64,000 bases of DNA from Arbacia lixula (GCA_963669155.1 OZ022588.1:15739223-15803222), one strand, 5' to 3'; shown: positions 11,948 to 24,431, counted from the stretch's first letter. A program made the numbers and translations. Notes: generated from the sequence alone by a model not told the origin.

Positions 11948-12909
11948 CCCCGACAGCTCATTACTATGGATTTTAATGGCCTCATTATAGGGTGAGGCCC
12001 TATTGCTTCTAGGCTGCACTCTGGTTATTGTTGACGGTATGGTAGGGTGTCGGAATCAAGTGCTTTTCAAGACAGCGCAAAACAGGAGCGAGGAAAGTCA
12101 AATAAGAGCTGGAGACTCCTTGAGGAATGGGGTGGATCATTATATAATGTAGGGTATGCGGTTCATATCTCGGTGTGTTGATAGTCCAGTTAGACTCATC
12201 ATTTAATCAGTGCGTGTTCAAGTAAGTTACCAAAAAATGATGCTACCCCCCCCCCCTGCCCCCCTCCACCACACCGCGCGCATTCCCCTGATATGGCATG
12301 CACGTGTAGGCCTTATGTACTTCTTAAGAACACAACGCGGTCATGGTTAATTGCTATGGAATAAGCAGTGATCAAGGCGGGACGATGATATTTCCCCAAT
12401 TTGTATATCCATTGTAGCTGCAATACATGATAGACGTTGATTTATAAGATTTGTTCTTTGACTTTTAAAACAAAAGTAAATGAAAAGCTTATAAATCTAA
12501 CTCTCTACATGAAACTCATTCAAAGTCATGTTGAGTCAGGAGGGGAGAATATGCCCAGAAACGAAATGCGTTTGTTTAGTTACTGGACAAGAAAAGTGGA
12601 GGACCCCCCCCCCCCCCCCCCCACCCCACACCTCTCTCTCTCTCTCTTGCTTTCCACTACCCATCCTTAACGACTGCTAGAATAGACCAGTATTAGGAGA
12701 AAACGTCCACGACACGAGGGGAAAATACCATCGGGTCGTGCACGTACCCGCTATGTATGAAGCCATTATCTCCAACCGGAAATTGGTGAAATATGCCCGT
12801 TCAGATCAAACGCTTTCAGCTACGCGATCAGAATCAGATCTCTGTCACCAAGTCTAGGTACTCACATATTATTATGGTATTATGCAGCCATATTTTCACA
12901 AGTAAATAA
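11948..12909. other. No recognisable gene
   Basis: Mixed sequence with a C-run near 12247-12258 and a C17 run at about 12603-12622 followed by (CT)n. A 77-codon frame at 12437-12670 ends in the translated C-run. No domain seen. Confidence 0.5.
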
Positions 12910-13062
12910 GAGTTTATTATAAAATCTAAGACATTCGGTGATAGAGCTTTTGCAAATACGGCACCCAAATTATGGAATAACCTCCCCCTAGGCATTAGAT
13001 CATTGACAGACTTCGATCAATTCAAATCAAGACTAAAGACGCATCTGTTTGATAATTATTAG
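12910..13062 (+). pseudogene. LINE ORF2 C-terminus (CR1/L2 group), 5'-truncated
   Basis: From 12922 the plus strand encodes 46 residues then TAG. The frame contains KTFGDRAFANTAPKLWNNLP, then LGIRSL, then FKSRLKTHLF, ending DNY. The GDRAF-APKLWN-LP block followed by FK--LKTHLF is the characteristic end of ORF2 in many animal L2/CR1-like elements. A stop at 12907-12909 and the loss of homology upstream mark the 5' truncation. The 3' UTR probably continues into the ATT microsatellite that follows. It is non-functional because it lacks the catalytic domains. Confidence 0.85.
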
Positions 13063-13131
13063 TTATTTTCAAATTCTCACATAATCATTTTTTACTTTCA
13101 CACGCATAGAGACTATTTGAATGGTATTTTA

Positions 13132-13143
13132 TATTATTATTAC

Positions 13144-13186
<43 letters not shown>

Positions 13187-13191
13187 TGATG

Positions 13192-13252
<61 letters not shown>
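13132..13252. repeat. (ATT)n microsatellite
   Basis: About 120 bases of ATT with one interruption (TGATG near 13187). It lies 70 bp past the stop of the LINE fragment and may be its expanded 3' tail. Confidence 0.97.
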
Positions 13253-13254
<2 letters not shown>

Positions 13255-13463
13255 TTTTTTATGATTATTATGTTGTTGTTAATCTGGTAGGTGAATGAGA
13301 ACGATGATTTTTACTTTGCCCACATAAAATCCACGATCTATCTAAACTCATATGTGTCATGTGAGTATCTTTTTAACCTTTGATACATACAAATCCCATT
13401 GAGGCTAAATCTGTCTTGCAGTCAAATGGTTAACCAACTTCACTAATTCATATTCACACTATA

Positions 13464-13912
13464 CAGTGTGTCCCAGAAAAAAGGGAAACCGAGATTCTGT
13501 GTTATTTCTCTAGCTGACTGAAAAAAAACATGGAATATTATACACATCATTAGAAAGCACGGTGTTTCTTCTTTCATTTGACACCTCACATGATAGATAA
13601 AAGGAGCAGCAGGTGTTGTCAAATTGTCAAAATCAAGTTACGCAGGACAAATGGTCAAGATTTGTAAGGAAGCATCGATGTAGTGCAAACACCATTCATT
13701 ATTCTGCGCAAAACGTTTCTGACATCGAGCACTTGTAATCATCGAGCCTGAAATCAGTCATGCGTGAACAATTCATCATGAATTTGGTACCAAAGCAAAG
13801 AAGATACTATACTCTCAATATTGCTGTTATTTTTTTTTTAATGATAATATGATGTTTTATTATTACGTTATCACCCTCAAAAAACGGGTTTCCTTTTTTC
13901 TGGGACACACTG
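13464..13912. mobile_element. Mariner-type MITE, 449 bp
   Basis: The ends are CAGTGTGTCCCAGAAAAAAG and, on the reverse strand, CAGTGTGTCCCAGAAAAAAG, followed by GGAAACC against GAAACCC. TA flanks both sides (13462-13463 and 13913-13914). A terminal repeat of about 27 bp with a TA duplication and this CAGTGTGTCCCAGAAA sequence is typical of mariner/Tc1 derivatives. Full-length mariners are about 1.3 kb. This one is 449 bp with no transposase frame, so it is non-autonomous. The terminal repeats are nearly perfect. Confidence 0.9.
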
Positions 13913-13914
13913 TA

Positions 13915-15282
13915 TAGGCCTAGATATACATGATACATGGAAAACCGATACGCGGTGAAACATGTACAAATGAGAAAGACAGCAATAAAGAGACAAGAAA
14001 TGTAGTCTTTATATACGCAGGTGGTCTGTATGTATGTTACTTTGATACAGATTTCAATGAGAAATAATGTTCAAGAAAAACAATTTATGCGGTCTTCATG
14101 TTGTTAAGCAGGTGGTATTTCCATTGAAGTGGTCACTAAGGCAGATCTCACTCTATATATTTGGCATAATGCAAAACAATCACCCGTAAATATTAACATA
14201 ATGACATGTACAAATAAAGGAACGGAATGAAACATGAACATCAGCCACACCAATTCTTTAATCTGATTTTTGAATACAGTAAAAGATTGGAAATGGCACA
14301 GTGGATTCCTTCATGGGTAGCTCCAGGCAGCGTAATACGAGACGACAGGTGGACATTTCCATGATTTCAATGTCGGCTTCCGGTCGCAGAGAGGCATCGC
14401 TTGAGGATAATGCAATACGCTGTCAATAATTAAACCCATCACCCAATTGCGCTGTGAGCAACGTTACATGGTTGGGAGAAAAAGAACCCGAGCGAAGCAT
14501 GCATTCCTGCCTGGACAAACCGACACGGACGGAACAATAGATCTAGGGATGGGGGGTCAATGGTGGGATGGCAAGGGTGAGTGTTCCCCCCCCCCCCCCC
14601 TCCCTGCCAGATTCCTGTCCGCATTGTATTTTGTGATAATCCATGTTCTCCTATCGTAAAGGAAAAGTCTCTCGGAAGCTGAATGAAACGGAAAAAAATA
14701 TGCCTCCGTTAAGATAGGCAAGAGTGTGGACAGAAGAACGAGAAAAAAACAAATAATAGGTATTCATAATCACAGACAGGTCCTCTTTGGGAGCTGACCG
14801 GGGACAGAGAATGAGAAGTGAGCACTGATAATCCCATATATATTAAAACACAGTTTATTGCCTATGGGACTGGAAGGGTTAATATGCAAGCATGGGCGGA
14901 AATCGCTCCCAAAAGGTGGAGGGGACTTGTTTTTCCTCAAGAAGTAGGGGGGGGGGGGGGGGTAGTGATGGGATTTTGGGGAGGTGTTTTTTTTCCTTCA
15001 TTTTTCTTTTTTTATCACGCCTACAAGTCCATTTCAGGTAGATTTTAGTGAAAGGGATTTCTAGATTTTAATGAAAGGGCTTTCTGGGGTAATTTCAATT
15101 TGCAAAGAAATTTTAGGCATACACCCAGTAGTAATGACAGCGTGCTCCATCCTTTAAATGAATGAAAAATCACTGAAATCTAGCCGAATTGTCCCTACGG
15201 CAGACTACTCATGAATATTAATGAGTAAGATGAAATGAGACTCTTTCGGTATTTGTTTCCATGTTGTCGTATCTTGACCCGT
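13915..15282. other. No recognisable gene
   Basis: Mixed sequence with a C14 run near 14587-14600 and a G16 run near 14947-14962. Frames at 14439-14659 and 14818-15048 run across these homopolymers and look accidental. Confidence 0.5.
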
Positions 15283-15357
15283 TAACTAGAAATCGCTTGT
15301 GTGGTTAAGTCACTGCCCGGTAAGCAGTAGATTGCAAGTTCAAATCACGTCTGGTTC
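15283..15357 (+). repeat. tRNA-like sequence, probable SINE head
   Basis: This stretch can be drawn as a tRNA. Six of seven acceptor pairs form (AACTAG with CTGGTT). A perfect 5-bp anticodon stem ACTGC/GCAGT encloses the loop CCGGTAA. A GTGGTTAAGTCAC block resembles the polymerase III A box, and AGTTCAAATC resembles the B box. Against a working tRNA: position 33 is C instead of U, two T-stem pairs are broken (A-C and A-A) and the D stem is poor. The best reading is a decayed tRNA-derived SINE or tRNA pseudogene. The sequence after 15358 would be the SINE body; no second copy is in the window. Confidence 0.45.
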
Positions 15358-15589
15358 CAAGATTTTTGTCTGACTTTTTATTTAATTCCCCCACTTTTTT
15401 GTGTCATCTATATCTCAACAATGCATGTGTTATGTTTTATCAGTTAATTCCTGGATTTCAAGGTCATTACATTATCTTGACGTCATGCACGAGCAATTAA
15501 ATGAAAATCTATCATGTAGCTCTAAAACTGAACATGTATATGTCATGAAATTTGACAGGCATAAAATTAATAACATAAGTCATTTCAAT

Positions 15590-16235
15590 TAAAAAATTGC
15601 GCGCGTACGCGTACGTTACTGCAATAACGCGCGCGCAAAAATTTCAAAATGCTCCAAATCAACTAAAACTTGTTTTGCATATGTTTCAGGCCATTTCAAA
15701 CATTTAAAAAATTTCCGCGTGTGCGCGCGTTCGCACGTTTTTCCGTTCGTAACGCAAACGCAACGTCGGAAAACCGTTTTTTTTTTCACTGGATTCATGT
15801 TTCTGACACTACATACAACACATCCTGTCATTTTGAGCCATTTCCATGTAAAGTTCAAGCTCGTGCGGGTGCGTCAAAGTTCAAAGTCCGCGCGTGCGTC
15901 AATACGTTTTTGTGTGCACATATTGCAAAAAACATCTTCAAACGGCCATAGCTCCTCAGAATGGCTGGCGACCCCTAATTTTTGTTTATATTCTAAAAGA
16001 GTGTGAAGTGTAGATGTTATTTCATGCATCATCTTGTCGTTAAAGACATCGTGACGTCATCATATTGCCATATGAATTGAAAAAAAAATGAATTTTCATG
16101 TATGAACATTTACCTGTTTGTGCGTATCTTTGTAATCCTGTATCAATTTTCTCCCAAATTTCAGTATGTTGTAGCTGAGACATTGTGCTATGGTAGAGTT
16201 GCATTTATTTTTCATTTTGATCCCGTCTTCATAGT
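15590..16235. repeat. CpG-rich probable repeat
   Basis: A short, strongly CG-alternating patch (GCGCGCGTACGCGTACG near 15600, GTGTGCGCGCGTTCGCACG near 15720) sits in AT-rich flanks, followed by conserved-looking phrases such as CATAGCTCCTCAGAATGG. Overlapping 80-95 codon frames on both strands match no family. I think it is part of an uncharacterised dispersed repeat. No ends are visible, so confidence is low. Confidence 0.3.
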
Positions 16236-16239
16236 GTTA

Positions 16240-16520
16240 ATCTGATTATGTTGTGTGCTGTATGATTCCATAAATTGTTTTTTTTTTCTGATTTTGACAA
16301 CAGAAAAAAAATCAGAGAGGTTTGTGTGTAGGAACATTTCTATGAAATGCACAAGTAAAAGGATACCATTTTTTTTTTTTTTAGAAAATTGAAATTTTCA
16401 AATAAAATTGAACACAACATATAGGAGAACATCTCGCACGTGACGTCACGAAGTTGAGAATTGAAAAAATCATAACTTTCTTATCCTTTGACGGATTTTC
16501 GTCAAACCTTCAAACCTTAA
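16240..16520 (-). mobile_element. Right half of hairpin MITE (AAGGGATAG family)
   Basis: It matches the right half of the copy at 9263-9754. Shared stretches include GGAGAACATCTCGCACGTGA, CGTCACGAAGTTGAGA, TTATCCTTTGACGGATTTTC and GTCAAACCTTCAA. It loses similarity before the expected terminal CCCTTTA. A second fragment of the same family at 4709-4975 is the opposite half. Confidence 0.7.
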
Positions 16521-19500
16521 ACGATATTTACCTTCTCAACATTATTGTCTGTACTGTGTAATGCTCTGCTTTTTATAAGGACCTTGGGAGGTTCTCTCCC
16601 TCCCTTTTTCTGCATAAATGCAAATACCTCTCCTTCATTTCACTGCCCCATTTCATGAAATATAATTGATGCATTTAATAATATTTTCCAACATTTTCTT
16701 TAGGTCTCTCTTCCGTTCCGCTTCTTTACCCGGTTATATTGAGTTCATCAATATGTGTCTATAACAGGCAACTGATGATTATGACACTGTATTCCAAACC
16801 AGCCTTTTCTCCGCCCACCCCCCTTTCAAACATCTCATGTCATATCATTATGGTTATCTTTTACGCGGCAGAGTCAAAAGGCAAATGTGGCTAACGCAAA
16901 GTCCCTACACTGCGTAATTCAATAAAAGTCTGACAAACAACCCAATTTAATTAAAGCCCATCTAGTGTATGAAATTAGGTTACGCTCTACTAGATAACTT
17001 TTCCTGTAAGTATTGGTAATGGACACACAATGGGTTTATGCAGTCGGCCTTTCCCCGCCCCTGTATTTCCACTGCTTGGCCCACGGTCTACTAATTCAGT
17101 TGACTCGTTTAGTTTCATCCTCTCAAGACCTAGCTCGATCAACGATTCAAAGACTGTTGACATCGGCACCACTGCGGTGTCCCTAATGATTTATTTTCGA
17201 CGAAACGAGCGCCATTGCGTAGACGTGAGCAAGTCAGTGTGTGGTATGCTGCAGCGTGATACCTTTATGCACACAGTGCGGCATGTAGACAGAAATAACC
17301 GTCTCATTCGGGGCATTCTTTATTCGGAATTACATTTTTGGACATACGCCGAAAAGAGTAGGGCGTTCAGAGGAGCCAGATGCAATCCTAGCAGATCCGA
17401 CGTCCTACAGAGACTGATTTTTCGGTCTTTGCGATATGCATCATTCGGCCACGCGATAGCACCGTCAACCTCATTGATAAGCTACCTACATTGTAATACA
17501 TTGTTACTTATGTAACAATGCAGAAAATGTTAATTACGTGTATTCGAAGTTTTTCACCGTATGTGACAAATAGGTAATTCAATGTTTGCTTGAAGTAAAA
17601 TATATGTTATCAAATGAAGTCACATAAATCATTGACCAGTTCAATACAGAAACAATCGAAAATGATTCGGAAATGTTGAACTTAAATTAGTTAATCGTAT
17701 GTCCCTACGGGAGGTTTAAAAGCAAAGGGCTGTGATCGGAAGAATTCGCGGTTCTTCAATTCAATTCGCTGCTCATCGATGAGCGCTCGGAAAAAACACA
17801 CAATTAGTTCTTAATAATAAAGGTAATCATGGTAATCTGTCGAAATAGATTTGCCCGAACTTGCATACGAGGAGAACACGCACTGAAGCGTACGCTCACC
17901 GGGAGAGCGTTCAACTTCACGTTGATCGATATGCTCGATCGGATTTTGTGCGCGCGCGCTGCAAGAGGCAATGATGTGTGTGTTTTTCGGAGAGTTTAAG
18001 GGACTGAGTCGGACTAACTTTCGAAATATCCATTCTGAAAATGGGATGGTCGACGGGTTTCAACATTACTCTTGACGGGTACTAGAATTTGGTAAATTTG
18101 GTGAGGGATGTAAAGAATCATTCTGTTCTTAGATCTCTGTGTGCAGACATTATAACCGGGTTCATACCATGTTTTGATTGGACAACTACTTATCTTGTTT
18201 CAGAACGTATTCTGTCTAAGCCGCATACTAATAAACATGAGAAATTGAAATCTTTTTCCTCTGCACTTATCCAATGGCATCACGCGAATTTTTCCATTGA
18301 GGAAACCTTACATTTTCTCGTTGCCATATAAGTAATACTCTTTTTACTGTACAAGCATAAGATCCGTGAGGAGTATCATTGTTTCGAATCCGTATTTCGT
18401 ATTTAGGTGTACGTGTATATGTGTGGGAATATTATGGATGTGACATCGTGTGTCAGATGTGCGTTTGTGTATTTATGTATGCGTGTATATAGTGTTTAGC
18501 ATATACACGGGTGTTTGTGTGACTGTGTGTAAAAGTGTGCACGTACATGGGGTAGAATATATATAAATATATATATGAATATAATATATTCGTAGATGTG
18601 TGTGGGTGTATATAAATCATTTATTCGTGTAATGTGTGGATGAAGGTGTGACGTCATGCTCGACATTATGATGTCAGCATATTAGATGGCGTATCGGCAA
18701 ACAAAGCAGGAAGCCATGGCGTATAAGTACTCTGTTTTTCGCGCGTCAAGTATTTCATCCAGTAGACGAGGTGGTGAGGAGTGGTGACCATATTTGTTTG
18801 TCAGCTGATACTTCATGACAGTTAATTCAAGTCCACTTCATTTCAAACGTCTAGAGCAATGCCGCATAGCCTCACTTTGAGAAATGGAAATCTTCTCTTT
18901 TTTAAGAAATCGCTATAGCATCTTGAGAATTTTTCCATTGAGGATTGCTTGAACGTGTTTTCCTAAATAAAGTAAATTGTTCATTTTTTCTTTTTTTTTT
19001 ATTATCAAACCATTCTTTGAGCTGACATCAATCATTCATCCAATTATCGCTTATTTAATTGTTAAGGGTATTCCGTTTAATTTCACCTTATTTTCATATC
19101 ATAGCAGTTAAATTCCACCCGCCCATTTATGACTACAGACCACGATGGCGTCCCGTGGCGCTTTAAACTGAATACTACTCTTACAATGATAGGATATAGA
19201 ACACGGGAGGAAGCTTAGCTTAAGGTCTCTCCACAGGCAAATGTTACCCCCTCTCAGAGTGTCATATCAGTTGACGACAGACTAGTTCTTAAAGAGATTA
19301 ATGTAGGGTCCCATTTATGCAAAATGGAGATTTAATTTTGACATGTACGTTGGAACATCCAGTTTGCCACATCAATGGAATGGACATTCAGGTCACGCAG
19401 GAAGGTAGAATGGAGATGACATTTCCAGTTCCGCAGGTCATTTTGAACCTTTTCCCTTTGTTGTTTTAAGCATTTATCTAAAAAAAAAAAAAGAAGAAGA

Positions 19501-20444
19501 AATATTTAGGTTGGGGGGGGGGGGGGTCCTTCTATCTGCCTTTCGGGACGGTTGTTATTTTATATTAAGCATGGTGTGTTTGTGGTTTCGATATTTTTGA
19601 ACAAGGCCAGTGCTCGTTTTGTCTCTGAAAGTGTCATTCCTACTTTCACCCCTTCCAACTGTCTCAAAAATATGTTGTTCAGCACACTACTCTTATATCT
19701 GTTTGCTCATCTAATAATGTTTTAATCAATGAAATACAGAATCAAATCGTCCACATGATATTTAAAACAAATTGATGACATGCAACGCGACACCAAATAC
19801 ACGCAATACTGCCTTTGTGTTTTCCTCTATTTTCTCGTAAAGCTATTCAATATTTCACCCTGCTAAACGTCAAATGAAACGTCCGGCAATCACAAAAAAA
19901 ATCTTCCTTTTTTGATAGAGTGTTCGTGGGGTAAACCATCGTTTAAGTCAATGAACGCCTACAGAAAAAGGATACAATATTGTGTTCACGTTTTCATCGA
20001 CTGATGCACTGTAAGAGAGGAGCGTGCATACACTATGAGATGTATTTGCTCATATTTCCATTTTGAGTAATCAATAGAGAGACAACCGGTATAATTTCAT
20101 AGAGAGTGATATATTCCCACGCATATGTCAAATAACAGACCGACTGAGCAACATCACGTAGTGCTATAACTGCGCAACCACATTACATGTTGCACAGAAT
20201 TATTGATGAAAAACTATTATGTACATTTCTGTCCCACGTTATAACTATTAGGGTAAACCATCATGAGATACGAATCTTTATGATTTGGATCATTTTTGGA
20301 CCATGTTCCGTGCAAAACATCTTTTAAATGTCTGCATGCCTTACATTTATTTTGAGAAAACTTGGACTTGTTTTCCACGCTGACTCCGCTGTTATCATGT
20401 TTATGAAATGTATAATGTGTTAAAACTACACATTACAAACATTG
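16521..20444. other. No recognisable gene
   Basis: Nearly 4 kb without an identified repeat. It includes a 161-codon ATG frame (listed separately), TG-rich and AT-rich simple stretches at about 18410-18620, and A/G runs at 19481-19527. An 80-codon frame at 18089-18331 opens with TTG and matches nothing. Confidence 0.5.
17030..17515 (+). other. 161-codon open frame, status unknown
   Basis: One of the longer frames in the window that is not built from simple repeats. It opens with ATG and closes with TAA. The composition is mixed (Ser, Arg, Leu rich) with no signal peptide, transmembrane segment or domain I recognise. The DNA is richer in CpG than its surroundings, which lengthens frames by chance. 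It could be an exon of an unseen gene, a non-coding transcript or noise. I would not annotate a protein without transcript support. Confidence 0.15.
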
Positions 20445-21148
20445 CCAAACAAGGAGTTTCTAGTATCAACCATCATGGACGTTGTATTTAGATGGTAAAT
20501 GTATACGACCATTGTCGTTCTACATTTTCTATCTCATGGTCAATGGGTCTGTTCCCATTGAGAGAGGCGTCACAATCGAAAGCCTGTCACCATGGTCACG
20601 GGCAAACGAGGAGTTTCCTAGTACCAACCATGATAGATGTCGTATTGGCATATTTCAATTTGTATGGTAAATGTATACGACCATTGTCGTTCTACATTTT
20701 CTATCTTATGATCAATGGGTCTGTTCCCATTGAGAGAGGCGTCACAGTCGAAAGCCTGTCACGGGCAAACGGGGAATTTTCCAGTATCAACCATGATTTA
20801 CGTCGTATTGACACATTTCAATTTGTATGGTAAACGTATACGACCATTGTCGTTCTACATTTCTTTCTCATGGTCAATGGGTCTGTTCTCTTTGAGAGAG
20901 GCGTCACAAAAGACAAACGAGGAGTTTTCTAGTATCAACCATGATTTACGTCGTATTGACATGATTCACTATGCATGGTAAACGTATACGACCATTGTCG
21001 TTCTACATTTCTATCTCATGGTCAATGGGTCTGTTCTCATTGAGAGAGGCGTCACAAAAGACAAACGAGGAGTTTTCTAGTATCAACCATGATTTACGTC
21101 GTATTTACATGATTCACTATGCATAGTAAACGTATACGACCATTGTCG
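20445..21148 (+). repeat. Tandem satellite, five units of 148-172 bp
   Basis: The marker GTATACGACCATTGTCG occurs at 20501, 20673, 20836, 20984 and 21132, giving spacings of 172, 163, 148 and 148. Each unit also carries AACGAGGAGTTT-CTAGTA, CAACCATGAT, a CGTCGTATT block, CTCATGGTCAATGGGTCTGT and GAGAGAGGCGTCACA. The shorter units differ by deletions in the stretch after GCGTCACA. The last two units are the most alike, as expected if expansion was recent at that end. Frames of 62-113 codons run through it with weakly repeating peptides, probably accidental. Confidence 0.92.
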
Positions 21149-21222
21149 CGCACGATGTCAACGACACTATAATCGTTCAACTGTACATACGGGGAACCCA
21201 TTTACACTTCTGCATGACTATA

Positions 21223-21315
21223 ATCCATCAATCTAGCATATTTCTCTCCATTGCGGAAGGCCTCCTCATCATTTTTTTTTTTTCATTTTGATCTATTTTG
21301 TGCCGTTCGTTTCCA
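21223..21315 (-). pseudogene. LINE ORF2 C-terminal tail, minus strand
   Basis: The reverse strand reads GAAACGAACGGCACAA, AATAGATCAAAATG, an expanded A run, then GATGAGGAGGCCTTCCGCAA and GGAGAGAAATATGCTAGATT. It matches the tails at 33401-33556 and 59462-59560. The A tract has expanded and shifted the frame. It is dead. Confidence 0.75.
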
Positions 21316-21348
21316 TGTCATTGCATGACTGTAGAACATCGATTAGGT

Positions 21349-21870
21349 TTAAATGTATTGCTGAAGGACCCAAGTCCCGTGGGTGAAGGGAGGATCGAAT
21401 CTTCTTGTGTTATTTCTTTTAGAATGTAAGAGCGTAGTTTGATGAAAAATGTGGCTCTCTGCTGTCCTTTCTTTCTCTTCGGTAGACGTCATCGGTTCAT
21501 AATAAAACGCTTTCCGTCGACTCGAAGCCGAGTTTCTTGCGAGTGAAGTCGATGACGGCCTGGCTCTTCGACGTTTAAGACACCAAAGATTTTTAAACTT
21601 ACTTCTTTTCGTATTTGGACCCCATTTCGCCTCATCGCACCCCATGTCTATTCGGCTTTCAAGCTGTATATTCTTCCTCATTGCCGATATGTATTGTTTT
21701 ACCCAGTGTGGTTTCGATCTCAGAGCGGAAATCACCGGTTCAGTCCGCGCCAAAGTGAGAATGTAAGTGAGAATGAAAGCACAGCGCATACTAATATTCA
21801 TGGGCACATGATAGCAGCTATAAAAGTGATTGATGTGCGGAAATATGTTGATGGATCGGGTATAGAACAT
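21349..21870 (-). other. 173-codon open frame, status unknown
   Basis: It begins with ATG on the minus strand. The N-terminus has a weakly hydrophobic stretch (about residues 14-42) and the middle is basic (KRRRARPSSTSLARNSAS). I recognise no domain. It sits between a LINE tail and a hairpin MITE. It is longer than most frames here and not repeat-derived, so it is worth a transcript check, but there is no positive evidence for coding. Confidence 0.15.
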
Positions 21871-21968
21871 AAGAGAGACGCCATACGTGCATACGATAAC
21901 ACGTAGACATCTACATTAAAAGACGCCAGTTTAAATACTTATTTCACATTTCATTAACATAATTTGAC

Positions 21969-22299
21969 TTAAAGGGCATATACTGTACTGGGAGGCAAAA
22001 AAGCCTTCAAAATGTAATTGTTAGCAATCTTCTTGCCAATGGTCTTCAATTCATGTATTGTCTATTTTAGAAGCTTGCTGAAAGTTATTTGCCCTCAAAT
22101 GATCCACATATAGTAATTAATGATTAATGATTTGTGATTTAATCACTCATTACTCCAAATGTAGATCATTTGAGGGCAAACAACTTTCAGCAAGCTTCTA
22201 AAATAGACAATACATGAATTTAAGACCATTGGCAAGAAGATTGCTTATGATCACCTTTTGAAGGCTTTTTGTCTTCCCAGTACAGTATATGCCCTTTAA
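21969..22299. mobile_element. TTAA-type hairpin MITE, copy 2
   Basis: The left end is TTAAAGGGCATATACTGTAC; the right end is GTACAGTATATGCCCTTTAA. Arms of about 140 bp pair almost throughout, for example GAAGCTTGCTGAAAGTTATT with CAACTTTCAGCAAGCTTC and CATGTATTGTCTATTTTAGA with TCTAAAATAGACAATACATG. It lacks the AATGTTCGGCCCGAACATT centre of copies 1 and 3; an AT-rich loop with ATTAATGATTAATGATT takes its place. TTAA flanks both sides. Confidence 0.88.
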
Positions 22300-23310
22300 C
22301 AGACTCATGTCATCACTATGAGACCCAGATTGTAAAAACTGTCTACATGCGTTTGGAAAACAAATGTGACTTGAACCTGGAGCTATAATCGGATGTCATG
22401 TTTGGACAAGACTGCAAGCATGACAAGATTGTTCCATTTCACTGGCTCATTATTTTACCATTCTCAATTAACATTCAATCATTCTTTGGACGCATAGCAC
22501 TACATTTTTCTCGCATAAACTCATAAACCCGTCATGTTTTAGGCTAAACATTTACACCTGCTTACATCATTTCATATTACTGTATTAACGTCTTTATCAT
22601 TATCGTCCTTTAAAACCTTTCTGTATACACTTACACTAAAATATATGTTTTATTGTTGTCATCATTGTATTATCGTCCCATAAAAAATACGCACAAACAC
22701 ACTCATTTTACACTCTTTTCAAGTGTTGATTAGTGGGAACTGAAAAGATGCCCGTTGTATTTTATTTGGCAACATCTCTATATCCCGCTCTTTCTGATAG
22801 AAGATAGATATTTTTGTATCACCACTTCGCCACCTCCTTTCCTCTTCCATCACTCTTTCTTTCTCACAATTTCTTCTTCTTCCCTTATATCTCTCTCTGT
22901 CTCTTTATCTTCCGCTCACGTCTCTCCCTTCCTTTCTCTGCACCATTCTATTCATAAAGCCTATCACTGTTTTAAAGGTTCTTGTGTATTGCCCAAATAG
23001 TGTAATCTTACATTTTTAATATTTTGTAGCCCAGTGGTGTAATTTTATCTCTTTGATATCCGGTAGCCCAATCATGCCAAGGGTGTGATATTACATAGTT
23101 AATATAAACAAAGCCAGGAAATCAGTATCACTCATTTGTCAAGGGAACATGGAATGAAAAGGAACCTGACCTTGGCTGCCTTATATTATCGTGATTATCT
23201 CGATCCCTCGAGCGCAGAGCTGAATATATTTCTTTCAAGGGTCATTTGCTGGTATTCAAGTCAGTCCCAAGTGTAAATCAGAGGAGACACACACAAAAAA
23301 AAAAATCAAG

Positions 23311-23344
<34 letters not shown>

Positions 23345-23645
23345 GAAACCTGAAGGGAAGAGATATCTGAAGGGCAGTGACCATGATGACATTTCTTCCG
23401 CGTCGCCATTGGTTTCATTAACATTTTCGTTTCGTTTCCTTGCAATTCACCGCATTCTGTTCTGTCGAAAGCAGTTCACCTTATCCGGCACACTTGAGAA
23501 ATATGTTATTGATGACTTAAAGCTGTGTATTGTTTAGAGAGGAATAGACAAGAGTGAGGAGTCTAAAACAGCTTAAACCCCACCCCGCCTGAAAGAATGT
23601 TACGCCTCATTTATCTTCGTCTTACATGATTCTTAGGTGATTTCA
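22300..23645. other. No recognisable gene; poly-T
   Basis: Contains a CT-rich stretch at about 22830-22940 and a T29 run at about 23310-23338. No domain or repeat ends. Confidence 0.5.
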
Positions 23646-23960
23646 TATTTTTTATTTTTTTTATTTCTTTATTTATCATTTACAACAGTAAATGCAATAA
23701 TACAAACATAACATGATACACAATCATCAAAAGAATAAACATATGAAATAATGTACAAATGGTCCTGATAAATGCTGGATCTGTGGGGGAGTCCAAAAAA
23801 GCATAGCTTGTCAGCTGGACCCCTTAAAACAAAGAACAATATTAACAAATATTATTAGTCAATATATTGAGATATGAAAAAAATCATCGATATGAGATGA
23901 GCATTGCAATAATAAAATTGTTCTGATGTATTTGTATGAGTGTTATTTAGGAGCGCAGGA
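23646..23960 (-). repeat. Possible LINE 3' UTR, minus strand
   Basis: On the reverse strand the block contains AAGGGGTCCAGCTGACAAGC, TATGCTTTTTTGGACTCCCC and CCAGCATTTATCAGGACC. It ends in A-rich AAATAAAGAAATAAAAAAAA. That looks like a retroposon 3' end with an AATAAA signal and a degenerate A tail. No ORF remains, so the assignment rests on form alone. Confidence 0.35.
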
Positions 23961-24089
23961 GGATTGATTGATTTGTATCGATTTTGTATTACAGTTATTA
24001 CACCAAGAACAAACTATGTGCATTTCTCCATTTCACAGCCAACCACCTCTTTCTTTGACCATATACTGACCATAATGACGGTGCTGCCC

Positions 24090-24240
24090 AGAATGCATCT
24101 CTCTCCCCCTCTTTCTCTCTTCCTCTTTGTCAATCCCCTTTTTCTCTTTTTTTCCCTTTCTTCCTTAATCTCTCCCTCTCCCTCCCTCCCCCCCCCCTCT
24201 CTCTCCTCCTCTCTTTCTTTCTGTCTCTCACTTCTTTGTT

Positions 24241-24271
<31 letters not shown>

Positions 24272-24394
24272 GACACCTCTCGATTTTTTTTATACTTTGT
24301 ATGACTGTCTGTATGTCTGTATGTATCCCGCTCTCTTGTCGCTATTTGCTTTTTCTCTCTCTCCCTACCCCCTCTCCCTTATTTGTTTATATGT

Positions 24395-24431
<37 letters not shown>

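Noticed and set aside
11077..12019. Long frames of up to 302 codons around the gap
   Set aside because: They cross 200 N and purine repeats, so the open frame is not real.
20445..21148. Satellite as a CRISPR array or as a repeat protein gene
   Set aside because: Units are 148-172 bp without short identical repeats and unique spacers, and the frames change between units.
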